Source of the DNA: Sipunculus nudus
Taxonomy: Eukaryota; Annelida; Sipuncula; Golfingiida; Sipunculidae
DNA: 64,000 bases
Assembly: GCA_026874595.1 (NCBI GenBank)
Contig: CM049321.1
Location: 12,043,979 to 12,107,978 of the forward strand
Direction of reading: 5' to 3'
Position numbers and translations under genes: made by a program. Of this stretch, positions 11,494 through 24,188 are shown piece after piece. Under the pieces are notes generated by a model that made no database searches, was not told the DNA's origin, and was given only the letters and a program-made list of their open reading frames with translations. Each line of letters starts with the position of its first letter. Position 1 is the stretch's first letter.

Positions 11494-12982
11494 CTGGAAT
11501 TCGGATTCTTTTTTGCCAGCCTGTAACAATCATATGCATATACACATACATATACACACGCATGTATAAACACAGACGTATTTATGTATTAAAGGATTGG
11601 CATTCTTCCTGGGAAATACATATTTCTTCCCTTACCCGGAAAGAAGGGAAATTTCCGGGACGTGATGGACCTTTCTGGGAAGAAACGGAAGTTGGGGAAG
11701 AAACTTTTGACATTTTCAACAAAATGTTATTATTCTGTTATTATGAACATATGTAATAGAGTATCACTGATTTATTATATAAAAACTGTTATTCAATATC
11801 AAATGTTGAATTTGACAAATTTCGTTGAATTTAACAAACTCAAATAGAAATGCAAACTGCGAGCAGCACATACACCATGCCTCACTCATTAAGACAGAGA
11901 CAGATCATTTCATTTGGTTTTCTGCATAAAACATCTACTTCCGAAATGTTGTATGGTGTTGGCGAATTTAATGGTTGTGTCCCAAAATCTTTACTCCCTT
12001 AGTTTGGATCTGTCCCATTTCTACTGGATATCATATGGTCTACCAGTAAAAGTGTGATGATCAGTTGTTTACCAGAATGTCTAAACTATACCTTCATAAA
12101 AGTCCTGGGTATACTATGATAAACATAAAAGCAAAATATATAAAAATATGTCATATTGCTAGAAAATACTGGGTAATAATTTATTTACCAAACTAATCAC
12201 AACCTTAAACTTTGACAATCTGCCATACCTCAATGGATTCCATAATGTTTACCATGCTAAATTATATAACCAATCTTTTGTCAATGAATGCTAGTATGAA
12301 TAGCCTTTGATCATAAACTGATCTTTAAAAACAATTAAAATAATAAATTCTCGACTAGTACTAGATGCCTGTAGACATTTTGGTCTACATTCAAGTCATT
12401 TTTTATAGAAGACATTTTAAAATGAAGTAAAGACATTTTGGGAGTAGCCATTTTGGGAAAACCCCAGTGTATTATATGGGCAGGTTGGATCTTTTCGTTA
12501 CTAGACAAAAAATAAATATGTAATCAGCTCAACAGTGTACATGCATCTTCTTATCCAACTAATTTCATTTGATATTTATTCAAGTTTGATTACTCATCTC
12601 AAGGCTAGCCCTACTGTGCGAAACAACCCCGGAGTGTCTATTGAAATAAGCTTTAATTCTCATATAAAGACCATACAAACGGTACAAATCATACTCTATC
12701 CCCATTGACTGTCTGGACTCAAGTTGAGTTCATCTTCATTACTTCAACTTTAGAAAAGCCAAATAAACAATTTGCACCCTAGACTGAGTGGAATCATCAT
12801 GAGTTCATTTCAGTGTTCAACTAAAGATTACCCCAAGTGAACCCGCAGTCCAAATCACACCCCTGGAAAAGCATGCAGTCACACTATAGACACCTAAAAA
12901 ACCCCGAGGATTTATTTGAACACCCTTTATATTAATAAAGGTTGTGAAAACAATCATTCTGGTTTGCACTGATATGACCGGC

Positions 12983-13050
<68 letters not shown>

Positions 13051-14900
13051 ATAATGAAATCAGCTCACCATCTTTATACGTCTGTTTGTTTCTTACTTGA
13101 ATATGACTACTGTACGGGGGATATTAGACAAACAAATAGAGTACGGCAAGGTCGAGACGTACTGCAATACGCGCATGCGCCACACGGCTCACAGTAGACC
13201 CTTGTATGTCAACATTCCTGTGTATCTGTGTAAAGGTACGCCATAAAAATATTGAACAAAGTACAAGTGAGGGACTAGTCACTTGAATCAGTGAATATGG
13301 GCTACTTATGTGTTATTGTACGATACCAGAGGAGGTTTAAAACGTTGAGCAGTTCTCTCGAAATCAGAGAGAGCACTCAGAGCACATACCGCCGCCAATT
13401 ATCCGGATATTACAGCACATAACGTTCAAAATTAACCAATACTTTAGTCCAGTTTATATTGAGTCAAGTTTCTCGACACGGGATTATAAAATCTTTACTA
13501 ATAGCAATAAAATACAAAGGGCAAACGTATAAACTGATATAAAAAAGGCAGAAAAAATGGGCGAGCCAAGATGGTGAAATGCTTTTTGATTTTACATGTT
13601 TGGGATGTCTCATGAATATAATTATGCAGGCGGACAATCACATGCAGAGAAAAAGAGAAACGTAAAAACAATTAGACGGTGGTGATCACAGAATTTCCAT
13701 TAATGACTTTCTTTCGATATACAGTAAACACAAATACTGACCGTAAAACAGACTGAAATACAGACTGAGACTGCTACAGTGTCACCATCATCTAACAATC
13801 AATTTTGGAAATTTTAATTTATGCCTTTTTTGAGACTGATAGACTTATATGTTGATTAATTTTGTTATCCTGTTATCCATATTGCACTGCAGGATATATT
13901 AATATTTATATATTATAGTTTATATATAAAATTTATAATTTATAAATGAGGACCTATAAGCCATGCATTCACATGCTTTAAATTGCTTATGCCTATAGCC
14001 CTCCAGGCCCGATTGCTGAACGTCTACGGCAATAATCTTTATAAATAAAAATTATGATTAAACCTCCATTACGTTGTGACTCAAGAGTATATCGGCAAAT
14101 CTTACGCTGGCTTCCTATTTGATTACCTTGAAACCAACAATTTGACGCGGTAGATAAATGTTTAACTTTAATTACTTAATATATTTAATTGATACATAAT
14201 AAGACATATGGAAAACCTGACAACCATAGGGCAACCACCTCAGCGGGTATCTAAAATGCAGTTTGAGAAAGATAAAATCATAAATTTTAAAGATTACTTT
14301 TACCTTAAGCATTAGAAAATATACCTTGGCTTTAACCAAAGATAGCTTTACTGAGTAATAAAGCAAGGAAAAAGGTTAAGAGCACGTCTAATTAATCAAA
14401 ATATTGGTAATGCAGGTCAGCATATCATGTACCTCAATGTTTGGACGATTCATTCCATTAGATAAGGTCTGATAGAACCAGTGCTTTTGTCTGCTGACAA
14501 TTCAAGACCGGAGTTTGTGTCTAAAGCCCAGTTTGTCCTTAATGAACTTTGCCGTGTAATAATTATATTCAAATCCTCGTGTTTACTGCCTCCTGCGAGT
14601 TTAAATATAATTATGTTTTGTAAACACCAGTTTGAATGAGACCGGCACTAGTATCAAACAGCCCCGTTGTTCGCTTTAAGGTGGTATATGTGGCGTGATA
14701 CAGGTAGGTGTTGTATCAAATACCTAAACTCTGTGAGCAGCATACAAATGGTGCAAGGGTGACCCGCTCTAACGTGAGGTGCGCCATGTATGACGTATAT
14801 TGGATTAATTCCAAATCGTACATATGGCACAGTAATCCTGCCATAGAAATGGACAAACTTTTTCTTCCGTTTTCTACATTTTTCTAGATTATTAAACCAC
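11494..14900. other. Upstream region of the EF-hand gene, AT-rich
   Basis: I see no coding exon here. A (TA)n run occupies 12987-13048. The stretch should include the promoter or 5' UTR of the minus-strand EF-hand gene, but no TATA box or initiator stood out. A short palindrome (about 14562-14628: taattatattcaaatcctcg against cgagtttaaatataatta) could fold as a hairpin. Confidence 0.5.
12987..13048. repeat. (TA)n microsatellite
   Basis: About 31 uninterrupted TA units. Confidence 0.97.
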
Positions 14901-14920
14901 GGGTGTACATACGAAATTGG

Positions 14921-15120
14921 AGGTTCTTATTAAGACATGCGATTGTATTCGTGTTTCCAGTTTGACAGGCTTCTGTGTTGTGGTTCTCATTTTAACGTTT
15001 AATTATAATATACTTTACAAGATGACAGTTCGTTGTATTACAGTTCTCATAAAAACAGTTTGTTCAATAATACCTTTCACTGTGACAGTCCATTGTATTA
15101 TATTTCTCATTTTACTGTCG
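14921..15120 (+). repeat. 60-bp minisatellite, about 3.3 degenerate copies
   Basis: 'ggttct(c/t)att' phrases recur at about 14922, 14983, 15043 and 15104, with 'gacagt(t/c)c..tgtatta' in between. Because 60 is a multiple of 3, an open frame across 14917-15252 repeats a hydrophobic, cysteine-containing 20-residue unit. That frame begins with TTG rather than ATG, so I treat it as a repeat and not a gene. Confidence 0.65.
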
Positions 15121-16390
15121 TTGCCTTTTTTCGCAATTATCTACGGTTCGGGATATTCAAGAAAAGGAATTCATCGCGAAAATAAAACATTCGTGAAAAA
15201 TTTGCCCAGTCGTTTAAAACACATCGAAAAGAAAAAAAGATTGCTTTTATAAATATTGTCAAATCTCTTAAATTATCTGCCAATAAATATCTAATTTATG
15301 CTGGATCTATGTTCACTTTGGTAAGCTATCCAATTATTATACGCTTTTGCACACGTTATTAAATATAATAAATATTATGTCATATAATTATAATTAATCC
15401 ATTTAGTTATGGGTATGGTCTGTGTAAATTAATGTAATGGGGGGAAGGAAAAATTTAACTTCGCGAACATTAAACAAACCGCATATATTAATCTTTGTAA
15501 AATAAAATTAAGAAAAGCGCTTACCATTATGAAATCTCTATCCCGTTCCAGCCGTCAGTGAATGCACAGGTGGTATGTGGTCCGCGTTTAAGGCCCGAGG
15601 TCTGGTACAGATCCGCTTTAGCCATACACTGAGGATGACATCAATATGTACCACGCCAGACCGCCCATGTCAATTTGCGGGCACTTGTACAAAGTGTTTA
15701 TCTTCACTTTTCATGAGGGCTCTCATGTTTAAACGGATCACAGTTTTATGTTTGATCTGCTAGATTACACAGGTTCCTATACACCACACAATATGTATTT
15801 GTTCAATCATTTAACCTTCTGCAAGGCTCACTGCAAAATCAACTTACGTACACCCGAGCATAAGGACAGTGCTAACGCGAACTTTCCAAAGAAGCGTCCC
15901 CGAGGGTATTGGCTTATTGTTCATGAGGAATAATACTCCCGAGGGGAACACGCTGTTTTCTTCTCTTTACAATGTGAGCCGCAACTTAAGTACCTACGAA
16001 TGACACCGAACCCTTCTCTTCACAAGATTAAGTTTTCCTCAGAACACATCGAACAAATTTGTTTGACACAGCAGGTTTTCAAGCAAATACTCAACCCTTT
16101 TAACTCTTGAGTTAACGGTTTCTACACAAATAATAAATCCTTTTAACTCTTAAGTTGAGGTATCTTAGCAAATACAAAATCCATTTAACGTTTGGGTTTA
16201 AGATATCACTGCAAATAGCAAATCGTTGTAACGTTTGCGTTATCTTTGTTGGAGGTGTAATACGAGCCGGTGTTAGATTGAATCATTGATTATTGCAGAT
16301 TGAATACTGCAGACTGAAAAAAAAACTCACATCCATCTCTATAGAATCTGCATATACATCCAAAAGTTGAAGGTTAATTAGATGTAGCAG

Positions 16391-16895
16391 TGATTTAGTC
16401 GTTTCTACACCATCCGAGCCCGGGTGCGAGTCTGAGTCCAGGCCACACGAGTCTAAGGCCGAGTCCTTGATGTTCGAGTCCAAGTCCACCTTCTTCTGGT
16501 CAGAGTCATTTGGAACTCGGGTCCGAGTCTGAATTTAGTACAAATCTTAATATAGAAAGAAATCTAAAAAGGATATTTGAAATTATGTTTTATGTTAGTT
16601 TACAAGACAAGTGTCCTTTGTTTGAATGTTTAATTACGTTGTGCCCTCGATGCAAAGCTAAAACTTGGTATGTATAATGTTTTTTTACAAGTGTTCTGTT
16701 ACTAGTTCACTGATGTGCACGATCTTCATATAATCTGAGACAGAGTTTTCTTTTCTACTGGACTCAATATGGACTTAGCCTGATTTCCCGAGTCCTTACC
16801 TCCGAGTCCGGGGAAACGTCAGAGTCAAGAACCCTCGAGTCCAAGTCGGAGTCCTTAAAAGTTGACTCGAGTCCGGACTCAAGACCTACATCACT
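16391..16895. mobile_element. GACTCG/GAGTCC hexamer-rich element, copy 1
   Basis: Clusters of imperfect GAGTCC/GACTCG hexamers occupy 16415-16530 and 16785-16880, around an AT-rich core. The right end 'cctacatcact' (16885-16895) matches the right end of the better preserved copy (23361-23370). The left end is unclear. Confidence 0.5.
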
Positions 16896-17918
16896 GATAT
16901 GTAGATGCATCGCAGTTACCATGGTGAATCCAAGGCTTCTTGGCAAACGTGATTGGCGAAAACAGAATGTTGGAGAAGCAGAAAATGTGAAAGAATAAAA
17001 AAAAAACCAACGCGACACTAACATCCTTTGCAATTTCTGTTATGCAGCGTATATTATTCTGTTTCCAAGACTTTAAGGTTGAAAAAGACCCCTCTAAATA
17101 TCCGAACCTGAATTAACATTGAACAGTGACTAGAGTCATATGCTATAACATTATTCATTTTTTTTTATTTTAATAAGTATTATATACTAATCAGCAGTCG
17201 CTTCCATTTATCTTCATATATAATATATATATACCTTTGATTGTCTGTGTAACACATTTAAAAAATTTCAATTAAGTTTAAACTTTTAAAATATAAGGTA
17301 TAATGTTTCAGCTTTAGGTTAATTCTAAACCAGGTTTTCATGTATAATATTCTAGAGTAAACTCAGAAATGCAACCAAAGTCTAATTTTAATTATTAACA
17401 TATTCATTTTAAATTTTAAATTTCATTTAAATTTAATTTCATAAATAAATATTATTATCTGAAAATTAGGGATGATTACATTGACTATCCCCCTTTGTTA
17501 AAAGTGAGGGGTATGTAGCCTCCGTCTCCCCGTACTGATGCTTCTGCTAATCTCTGTGTCCATAAAAGTATAAAAAAAAGCTCCCCTATAGCCAAGCAAT
17601 ATCACGAAGTTAAAAAAAATAGGTTCTCTTTAACTTACTGTATTCTTAATATATACTACTGTGTTTAGATCTTATTAGTACATACATGTACATTTCTAAA
17701 AACATTTTGTATCTAATGAAAAGACATAAATGTGAGAACATTATTTATGAAATATAAGTTTCGGCCGTATTTACTTCCTGAAAATGACAGTTCTTACCTA
17801 TGTTGCGTAACTTACAACACGAGGACAAATATTTTGTGTTTAAAATAGTCATGGGAAAACAGAGCTCTCCGGTGCGAGACATTCAGAAAACCAGAGCAAG
17901 GGTGAATAAAATGTCTTG

Positions 17919-18320
17919 TGACCTCTGACCTCATTAGTTATGCAGGATTTTTACCGATAATTTAATTCATCTATGAAAATAGATTGGTTAATATTTATAA
18001 TGAGTTTCATGAAAATACATAAGAATTATGGCAAGTCAGCACGGCGCCAGCAAAGTCTGGTGACCTCTGACCTCATTAGATATATATGGAATTTGCTTCA
18101 AATATTATATTGATTAATATTTTTTGCTGAGTTTTATCAAAATCCTTCATGTTTCAGGCAAGTTATCGCGGCAACGCCACGAAGTAGCCTAGTGACCTCT
18201 GACCTTATTGAACATGCTTTGCCCATAAAGGGACTTGGGCGAGATGATCTATTGGTAAGGTGTTATGGTGAGTTTCATGAAAATCAATCAAAACCCCGAT
18301 AAGTTATCGCATCGACACTC
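17919..18320 (+). repeat. Degenerate ~135-bp tandem repeat
   Basis: 'gtgacctctgacctcatta' occurs at about 17919, 18058 and 18190 (the last with ctt). Each is followed by an AT-rich stretch, 'gagtttcatgaaaat'-like sequence, 'aagttatcgc' and 'cgccac'. It abuts the AGCTCAGCTGA-family element on its right. Confidence 0.65.
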
Positions 18321-18642
18321 CAAGTTAAGACACGGACGGTGAGTATACCCTAATACGCCATGTCACAGACAGGCGGATAATAACGCCCCCGGCATATATC
18401 TCCATGTATAAATGGTTGATAAAATGAAAGTTTACAATTATGAAACCTGACTGACGTTTCCATATTTTGAGAATTTTTTTCCAATAATATTTAATGTCCA
18501 TGGGAAGTTTATCCTCAACATCACAAGTCGGGGGAGGGGGTGTATAGCAACCCTGAGCATTACGCCCCCTCGGCACCTCCCTGGCTACCGAAACACCTGA
18601 TAGGACATTCTTTCCGCATATAGCTGCCACGTAGGAGAGTCC

Positions 18643-19668
18643 CAAATAAGTGACCAAGGGGTCATGACGCTGAGCTGATCTCTGACAAATTCCAACAACT
18701 ACTGATGTTACGATCTGGTGAAAAATATTTGTGTAGAAACCTTGAACAAAGGGTAGAATTAGTCCTTAGTGCTCAAAATATTTTTTTTTTTTATTTTTGC
18801 CGACAGCGCTTAGAAAATAGTTACAGTGACCTTATTTAAGGTTTCCAAGCAGATCTTACCTGAAACTCTCTATATACTAATCAGAAGTTTCTTTTTTAAA
18901 ATGCTATGACTTGTGTCCATCTGACTTATAGGGTAATCAAATCATGTAGCTCACATAATATAGGTCTTAAGTTACAAAGTGGACTTACCAAGGACCTCCC
19001 TGGATAACAAATTAGAAGACTCCATGGCTAAATTACAAAAATGTATGCCCCGTCTGATTCTCTGACTGCTCAAAATCATGTATTCGGTCAGTATCTCACA
19101 GAATATAGATCATTATGGTCTAATTTCTTGGATATCCCCCTGGATATAAAGTTAGAAGATTCAAGGTCCAGCGGAGACCATTTGTTCCAAGTTTCTATTT
19201 TAAAATGCTATGACTTGTGTCCAGCGGTGACCATTTGTTCCAGTTTCTATTTTAAAATGCTATGACTTGTGTCTATCTGACTTATAGGGTAATCAAATCA
19301 TGTGGCTCACAGAATATAGGTCTTAAGTTACAAAGTGGACTTACCAAGGACCTCCCTGGATAACAAATTAGAAGACTCCATGGCTAAATCACAAAAATGT
19401 ATGCCCCGTCTGATTCTCTGACTGCTCAAAATCATGTATTCGGTCAGTATCTCACAGAATATAGATCATTATGGTCTAATTTCTTGGATATCCCCCTGGA
19501 TATAAAGTTAGAAGATTCCAGGTCCAGCGGTGACCATTTGTTCCATGTTTACAGACGGATAGACAGATGGACGGCACGACGAACGGCCCGAAAGACGAAT
19601 GGTCAGTCCGCCAAACAGACAGAGCGATTGCTATAGCTCAAATGACTTTCAGTCAGCTGAGCTAAAAT
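18643..19668 (-). mobile_element. AGCTCAGCTGA...GGGTCACTT dispersed element, copy 1 (reverse orientation)
   Basis: Read on the minus strand it begins TTTTAGCTCAGCTGACTGAA, passes through a 'gtctgtc'-like stretch, and ends in a 'cagctcagcgtcatgacccc' block followed by ttggtcactt. Those two ends match the start (56818) and end (59192) of the copy downstream. It has no open frame of note. It contains a 356-bp internal duplication. Confidence 0.65.
18889..19560. repeat. 356-bp direct tandem duplication
   Basis: The segment near 18889-19200 recurs with almost no change at 19245-19556. For example, atgtatgccccgtctgattc lies at 19041 and at 19397, exactly 356 bp apart. A further, smaller duplication (about 52 bp, ttttaaaatgctatgacttg) lies at the junction. 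Near identity suggests a recent event. Confidence 0.9.
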
Positions 19669-20648
19669 TCTGACGTTCAGCATTCTCAAATTATGTTTTT
19701 AGCCAATAACTTGCAGAACATAGGTCTCCGTGACCTGGTTCATGTTTCCGAGGAGATTCATCCATGACATCTCTCTGAATGATATGTTATAAGAGTATAG
19801 AGCTAACGGATACAATGTATGCCCTATCTGACTGCCCGAGTGTTCAAACGAGGATTATAGGTCACATGGCCCAGTTTAAGGTTTCCAAGGAGATTTTTTC
19901 CAGATACTCCCTAGATGTTGGGTTAGAAGATTCTAGACCAAATGGATAGAATATGTTCCCTGTCTCACTCTCTTGGTCATAAAAATCATGTTTTTTTTTT
20001 TTTTGCCAGGTAGTCCATATCAGATTGTTTTGTAGTCATGACATCCCGACTCAGTAGACAATGATAATTGGGCTGGTAAGCCTTCTTGGGCCGTGATACA
20101 GACAGTATCGAGGAATGCATCGCAGTGGTCTTCCATCATGTAGCAATCATTTTGTTGTAAACAGCCCATAATCTTAACATTATGCTATGAATACATGTGA
20201 ACATACAACCAAAACTGAAACCCTGTCTCTATTGTAACGAGACATTTCCTGTATATCGCGTACAAACTGGCTGTACCCAGTAACCCGTGTAAGCCATGCA
20301 TGCGGTTAGAAATTCAACAAACATGCGGAGGGATTTACCAATATGTTGAGTTAGAATGGAACTTTACTCGTTCATGTTTGATGTTGTTTGAAAGACAACT
20401 AAAATGCAAACGATTAGTCTAATTTTTTTGTCAATTGAGGTGTACCTGTTGGCCATGAGGCGTTGTCTGAAATGACGAAAATATTTGCATCCTCATGTAG
20501 CCTTATAATGCGTTCCTTACAAATAGATGTAAAGGCACTCTGGCAGGCCAGTAATCTGGTCGTGATGTCAGAGGGCCGATATGGCGCTAGATGTTTTGGT
20601 ACTCAATAACAAGTGGTTGCGTTTGTATACTTTGGTTGGCATCATATT

Positions 20649-21020
20649 CAAGGGTTTAAATTTTCGCAATTTTCACATGTACAGTGTTTCGCGAAAACTG
20701 CATTTTTTCGCGATATTACTAAATTGTATCAAAACAGATTATATCTATTATATTTATAATTTTACTACAGCGCAAAATCTTATCAATTTGACAAAACAAT
20801 AGAGAGCATAAAATACATAATGAATAGAAACACGTGTTTATCACTAGCAGATAATTACGTATAATATTAATATTTGGTTTACGCATAACATAAAATGTAT
20901 GTTCCTATTTATAAAATCAGTATTTCAACTTTTCACCTGTGAAGACAGGGCATATTATTCACGAAGGTTTTATCTTCGCGATAATTTCCTTTTCGCGAAA
21001 ACCACCAATTTGAAACCCTG
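20649..21020. mobile_element. Inverted-repeat element with TTCGCGAA motifs
   Basis: Left: caagggtttaaattttcgca, then tttcgcgaaaac and tttcgcgatatta. Right, in reverse order: tcgcgataattt, tttcgcgaaaacc and aatttgaaaccctgg. The arms are imperfect. A non-autonomous DNA element of about 370 bp is inferred. Confidence 0.55.
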
Positions 21021-21535
21021 GCGAACTAATAGAAAACCTCAGTATATACAAACGTATCTGTGACGACATTATATTAACTACACACCTTTATTACCCATGA
21101 GCACTTGCACACCGGTCCTGGCATCGGAAAGCTGTTAAAGCTTAGAAAGAACTGAGAAAATTGACGCTTCATACAAATCCTCACAACGATCGTATCACTT
21201 AAAAGTTGGATCCTTAGGTGTGTGGCAGCGCCTTCTATTGAGAGCTACACGAGATAGAAAATGTGCATGGACACTTTTAGTTATCCTCACAAGTTAAACC
21301 CTGTAAAAATCTAGGTTATTATATTTATGATTAGTTATAGGTTAATAGGACATACGTATATGAAACTTCAATAGGACATAGGAAAAGATATTTTTGTACA
21401 TTCCTACTTGCATTTACATTATGGATGGAAAGAAAAATTCCTTACTGGCTTATTTTTACTGATGTGATGGAAAGTGCTGACATATTTATAACGGATAAAA
21501 AGAACGGATCGACTTATTGTGTTTACAGTTTTTGG

Positions 21536-21536
<1 letters not shown>

Positions 21537-21569
<33 letters not shown>
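21537..21569. repeat. Poly-T tract
   Basis: A T homopolymer of about 30 bases. It could be the reverse of a retroposon poly-A tail, but the flanks give no clear retroposon. Confidence 0.9.
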
Positions 21570-21717
21570 CTTTAGTTTGCATGCGACAATTACGACGTTG
21601 AATGCAGTACGTTTATACGTTTACGACAGAGTCCTCGATCATATGTCAAGAAGGGGCATCAACTCGTGCTCTGTACTGTGGATTACTTTTTCTTTGCGAG
21701 AAGTTTTTAAGCAGGTC

Positions 21718-21846
21718 TGATAGTTTTCACAGTGAGCGATAGCGGGGCTAAGATCGCCCTGGCAAAACGAGAAAAGACTCCAGTTCATTGAAATTCAGAA
21801 TAAAGTACCCAAAGAATCTTTTGTCTGAACCACAACCGGTTTAAGC
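21718..21846 (+). repeat. Inverted dispersed repeat, partner of 25380-25514
   Basis: tgatagttttcacagt, ctaagatcgc..ctggc, cgagaaaa and cttttgtctgaaccac..accggttt recur in reverse complement at 25380-25514. The two copies lie about 3.5 kb apart in opposite orientation and could pair. Confidence 0.7.
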
Positions 21847-21929
21847 GTAATACTATATATACCTATACATAAATATTACACCCAGTCTCAGTTTAATGAA
21901 GAAATGATATCTTCCTTTCCGGTGATGTA

Positions 21930-22855
21930 TAGGGCTGGGTATCGGTACGCCACTTCCGGTACGATACGTATTGCGATACAGTTAATTCGATACCGATACG
22001 TATTGACGATACGTTTCATTTTTCTTTGTATATCATTTCAGCTCTGTTTCTGGTTTTTATATGTTTTTTTTTATTTAAACAAACAACATATTTAGTATGC
22101 CATGCACTTAAGCAGCTTAAGCTTGATATTAAATAAATAAACAAACCAGTTGCTTTTAATTATAAAAATCTCTCTAATCAAGACTAGCAAGATCACGACC
22201 TTTTTTGAGCTCTAGCGCCCCCCCCCCCCCCACACACACACACACAAACATATTTTATTGCATTTGGTGGGGAAGATCATAGGCTGTTTTTTTATGTCAT
22301 GTAATTACACAGTTTTGTATAATTCTGTGAATATGAATCCCATTAGTCACTCTCCTGTTTGTGCAGTATTTGTCCCAATGCTTTAACCATTTATTTGACA
22401 TCTGATGTCGAACGCGGGAGTTCCGACTAACCTATGACCGGCTGCGTAAATAAAAAAATAGAGATTAAATGACATATATATAGAAAGGGAATATACATGA
22501 ATGAACCTTGTTCCTAGTAGTAGCGATATGTGATGTGAATATCGATTTCATTAATAAAGATAAACGTTATTATCATTCTCCTATTATCGCTCACTTGCGC
22601 ATGCTTGTCATGGAAGTACTGACGTGCATGGATATATACATGTATAAACAAATCTTCAAAGCCAAAGCAACAAATATATGGGCTGCAGTGCATTTAGATT
22701 TATAAATCGTCATGGTTATATGTAAAGTTAGAGTTAGAATGCTTTAAATTAGCAAGCAATCGATACGACCAATACAGCATGCAACGCATTTCGGTTATCG
22801 TATCGACTTCGTGTATCGATTCGTATCGATATATCGATATATTGATACAGCCCTA
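21930..22855. mobile_element. Non-autonomous hAT-like element with 8-bp target duplication
   Basis: The ends are TAGGGCTGGGTATCGG (left) and, read inward from the right, TAGGGCTGTATCAATA. The flanks carry an exact 8-bp duplication, GTGATGTA, at 21922-21929 and 22856-22863. Subterminal sequence at both ends is rich in ATCGATA/CGTATCG motifs. The 926-bp interior has no transposase. An 8-bp duplication with short inverted ends is the hallmark of the hAT superfamily. It sits inside the GACTCG-repeat element, so it is the younger insertion. Confidence 0.85.
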
Positions 22856-23370
22856 GTGATGTAGAACTAACTCGATTCCGGATTCGGGTCCACTTTCTAG
22901 GGACTCGGACTTGAACTCGAAGTTTCTTGAAACGGAATTTTACTTGGACTCGGGGATAAGGACTCGAGAATTCAGACCGAGTGCGTCTAGAGTAAAGTAG
23001 AAAATATTTCTGTCAGGTACAGTAAAGATTGTTATACATGAGCAACTGTTAACAGAATATTAGGCATAAAAATATAACATATCTACCAACCTTTCGTTTG
23101 GCATCAGGAGCTATAGGTAATTTAACATTAAAGTTAAGATCATGTATAAACAACTTATAAATACACATAATAATCTAAAAAGTCCATTTTAAATTTCACA
23201 TCAAGGAGATGTGAATCAGACTCGGACTTGTACTCGGCTTCTAAGGGACACGGACTCGAAGAAGGTGGACTTGACTCGAATCTTTAGGACTCGGACTTGG
23301 ACTCGGACGCAGGTGTCCTGGACTCGGACTTGTACTCAGACTTGAATGCCCTGGACTTGACTACATCACT
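22856..23370. mobile_element. GACTCG hexamer-rich element, copy 2, interrupted by the hAT insertion
   Basis: The terminal inverted repeat GTGATGTAG (22856-22864) pairs with CTACATCAC (23361-23369). Inside, hexamers such as gactcggacttg fill both arms (22866-22990 and 23215-23355) around an AT-rich core. The GTGATGTA at 21922 is the target-site copy left on the other side of the hAT element. Confidence 0.65.
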
Positions 23371-23477
23371 GTTAATTTATCCTCTTTACCATGAAACATC
23401 TGCATTTCATACAAGTTAGAATTTTCGGGTGTTAGCTTTTCTGTTGGGCATGATTGTTTATCCTGTTTCACCTGTAA

Positions 23478-23776
23478 TTGCTCGATGAGCGAACACTTCT
23501 TTTGGCTTGGCTTGGTTGTTTCATTTCATCCCCCGTTCATTTAACAGTCTCTTACTGCATAAAATTGGACGATATGACATCAGAGAGCGCTACTGTATCA
23601 CCGGGCGTCTTGTGCCACGTAATTTTAGTGAGAGCATCTACAGACTCTCTGTCATATCGTCAAATGTGGGACCGACAAACCATATCGAAGCGATCAAATC
23701 CAAGTTCATCAAATCGTGTCTAAATGAAACTCAATTTGATTTAAGAAGCATAATATACCAGAATACACTGGTATAA
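23478..23776 (+). other. Unassigned open stretch
   Basis: Two overlapping frames are open. One reads KIGRYDIRERYCITGRLVPR and onward to a stop at 23776. There is no recognised domain, no clear splice site and the phrases look degenerate. It may be a fossil retroelement fragment; I cannot tell. Confidence 0.15.
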
Positions 23777-23849
23777 GAAAACATGCCTGGTGGCTTCTTT
23801 ATTAATATATTTTTTATGTAAGTCATGAACCAAACAAGGATAATATAAA

Positions 23850-24188
23850 TCATATAAAGGTAAAGGTGAGGATATCACCGACGATATCAGTCTCATCCGA
23901 CACTTTGCTTTCCTGGTCTTTCGGGCCTGTTCATTCCGGTAGCCTTCCTCGACTCCCTGGGTAGCATACAACCAATGCAGCCATATCAGGCGACAGAAGG
24001 TTATTCGTTCTACATTTGCCTTCCCTCCAATAACCAGTACCCATTCACTCTTGGGTCGAGAGAGCGCACCCTTGTGGTAAAGACTCTGCCTAGGAGTCTT
24101 AGCACAGGCAGCGGTCACAGGGACGCGGACCCAGAACCATGCGGTCACAAGTCCAGCACCCTATCCATTACACCACCACTTTCAAAAT
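23850..24188 (-). mobile_element. tRNA-derived SINE, nearly full length
   Basis: On the minus strand TGGTGTAATGGATAGGGTGC fits the RNA polymerase III A box (TRGYnnAnnnG). GGTTCTGGGTCC about 40 nt downstream is a B-box-like motif. A body of about 250 nt follows, ending in short TTTACC repeats (plus strand ggtaaaggt near 23860). The anticodon region cannot fold as a working tRNA. The long minus-strand open frame across it is incidental. Confidence 0.65.
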
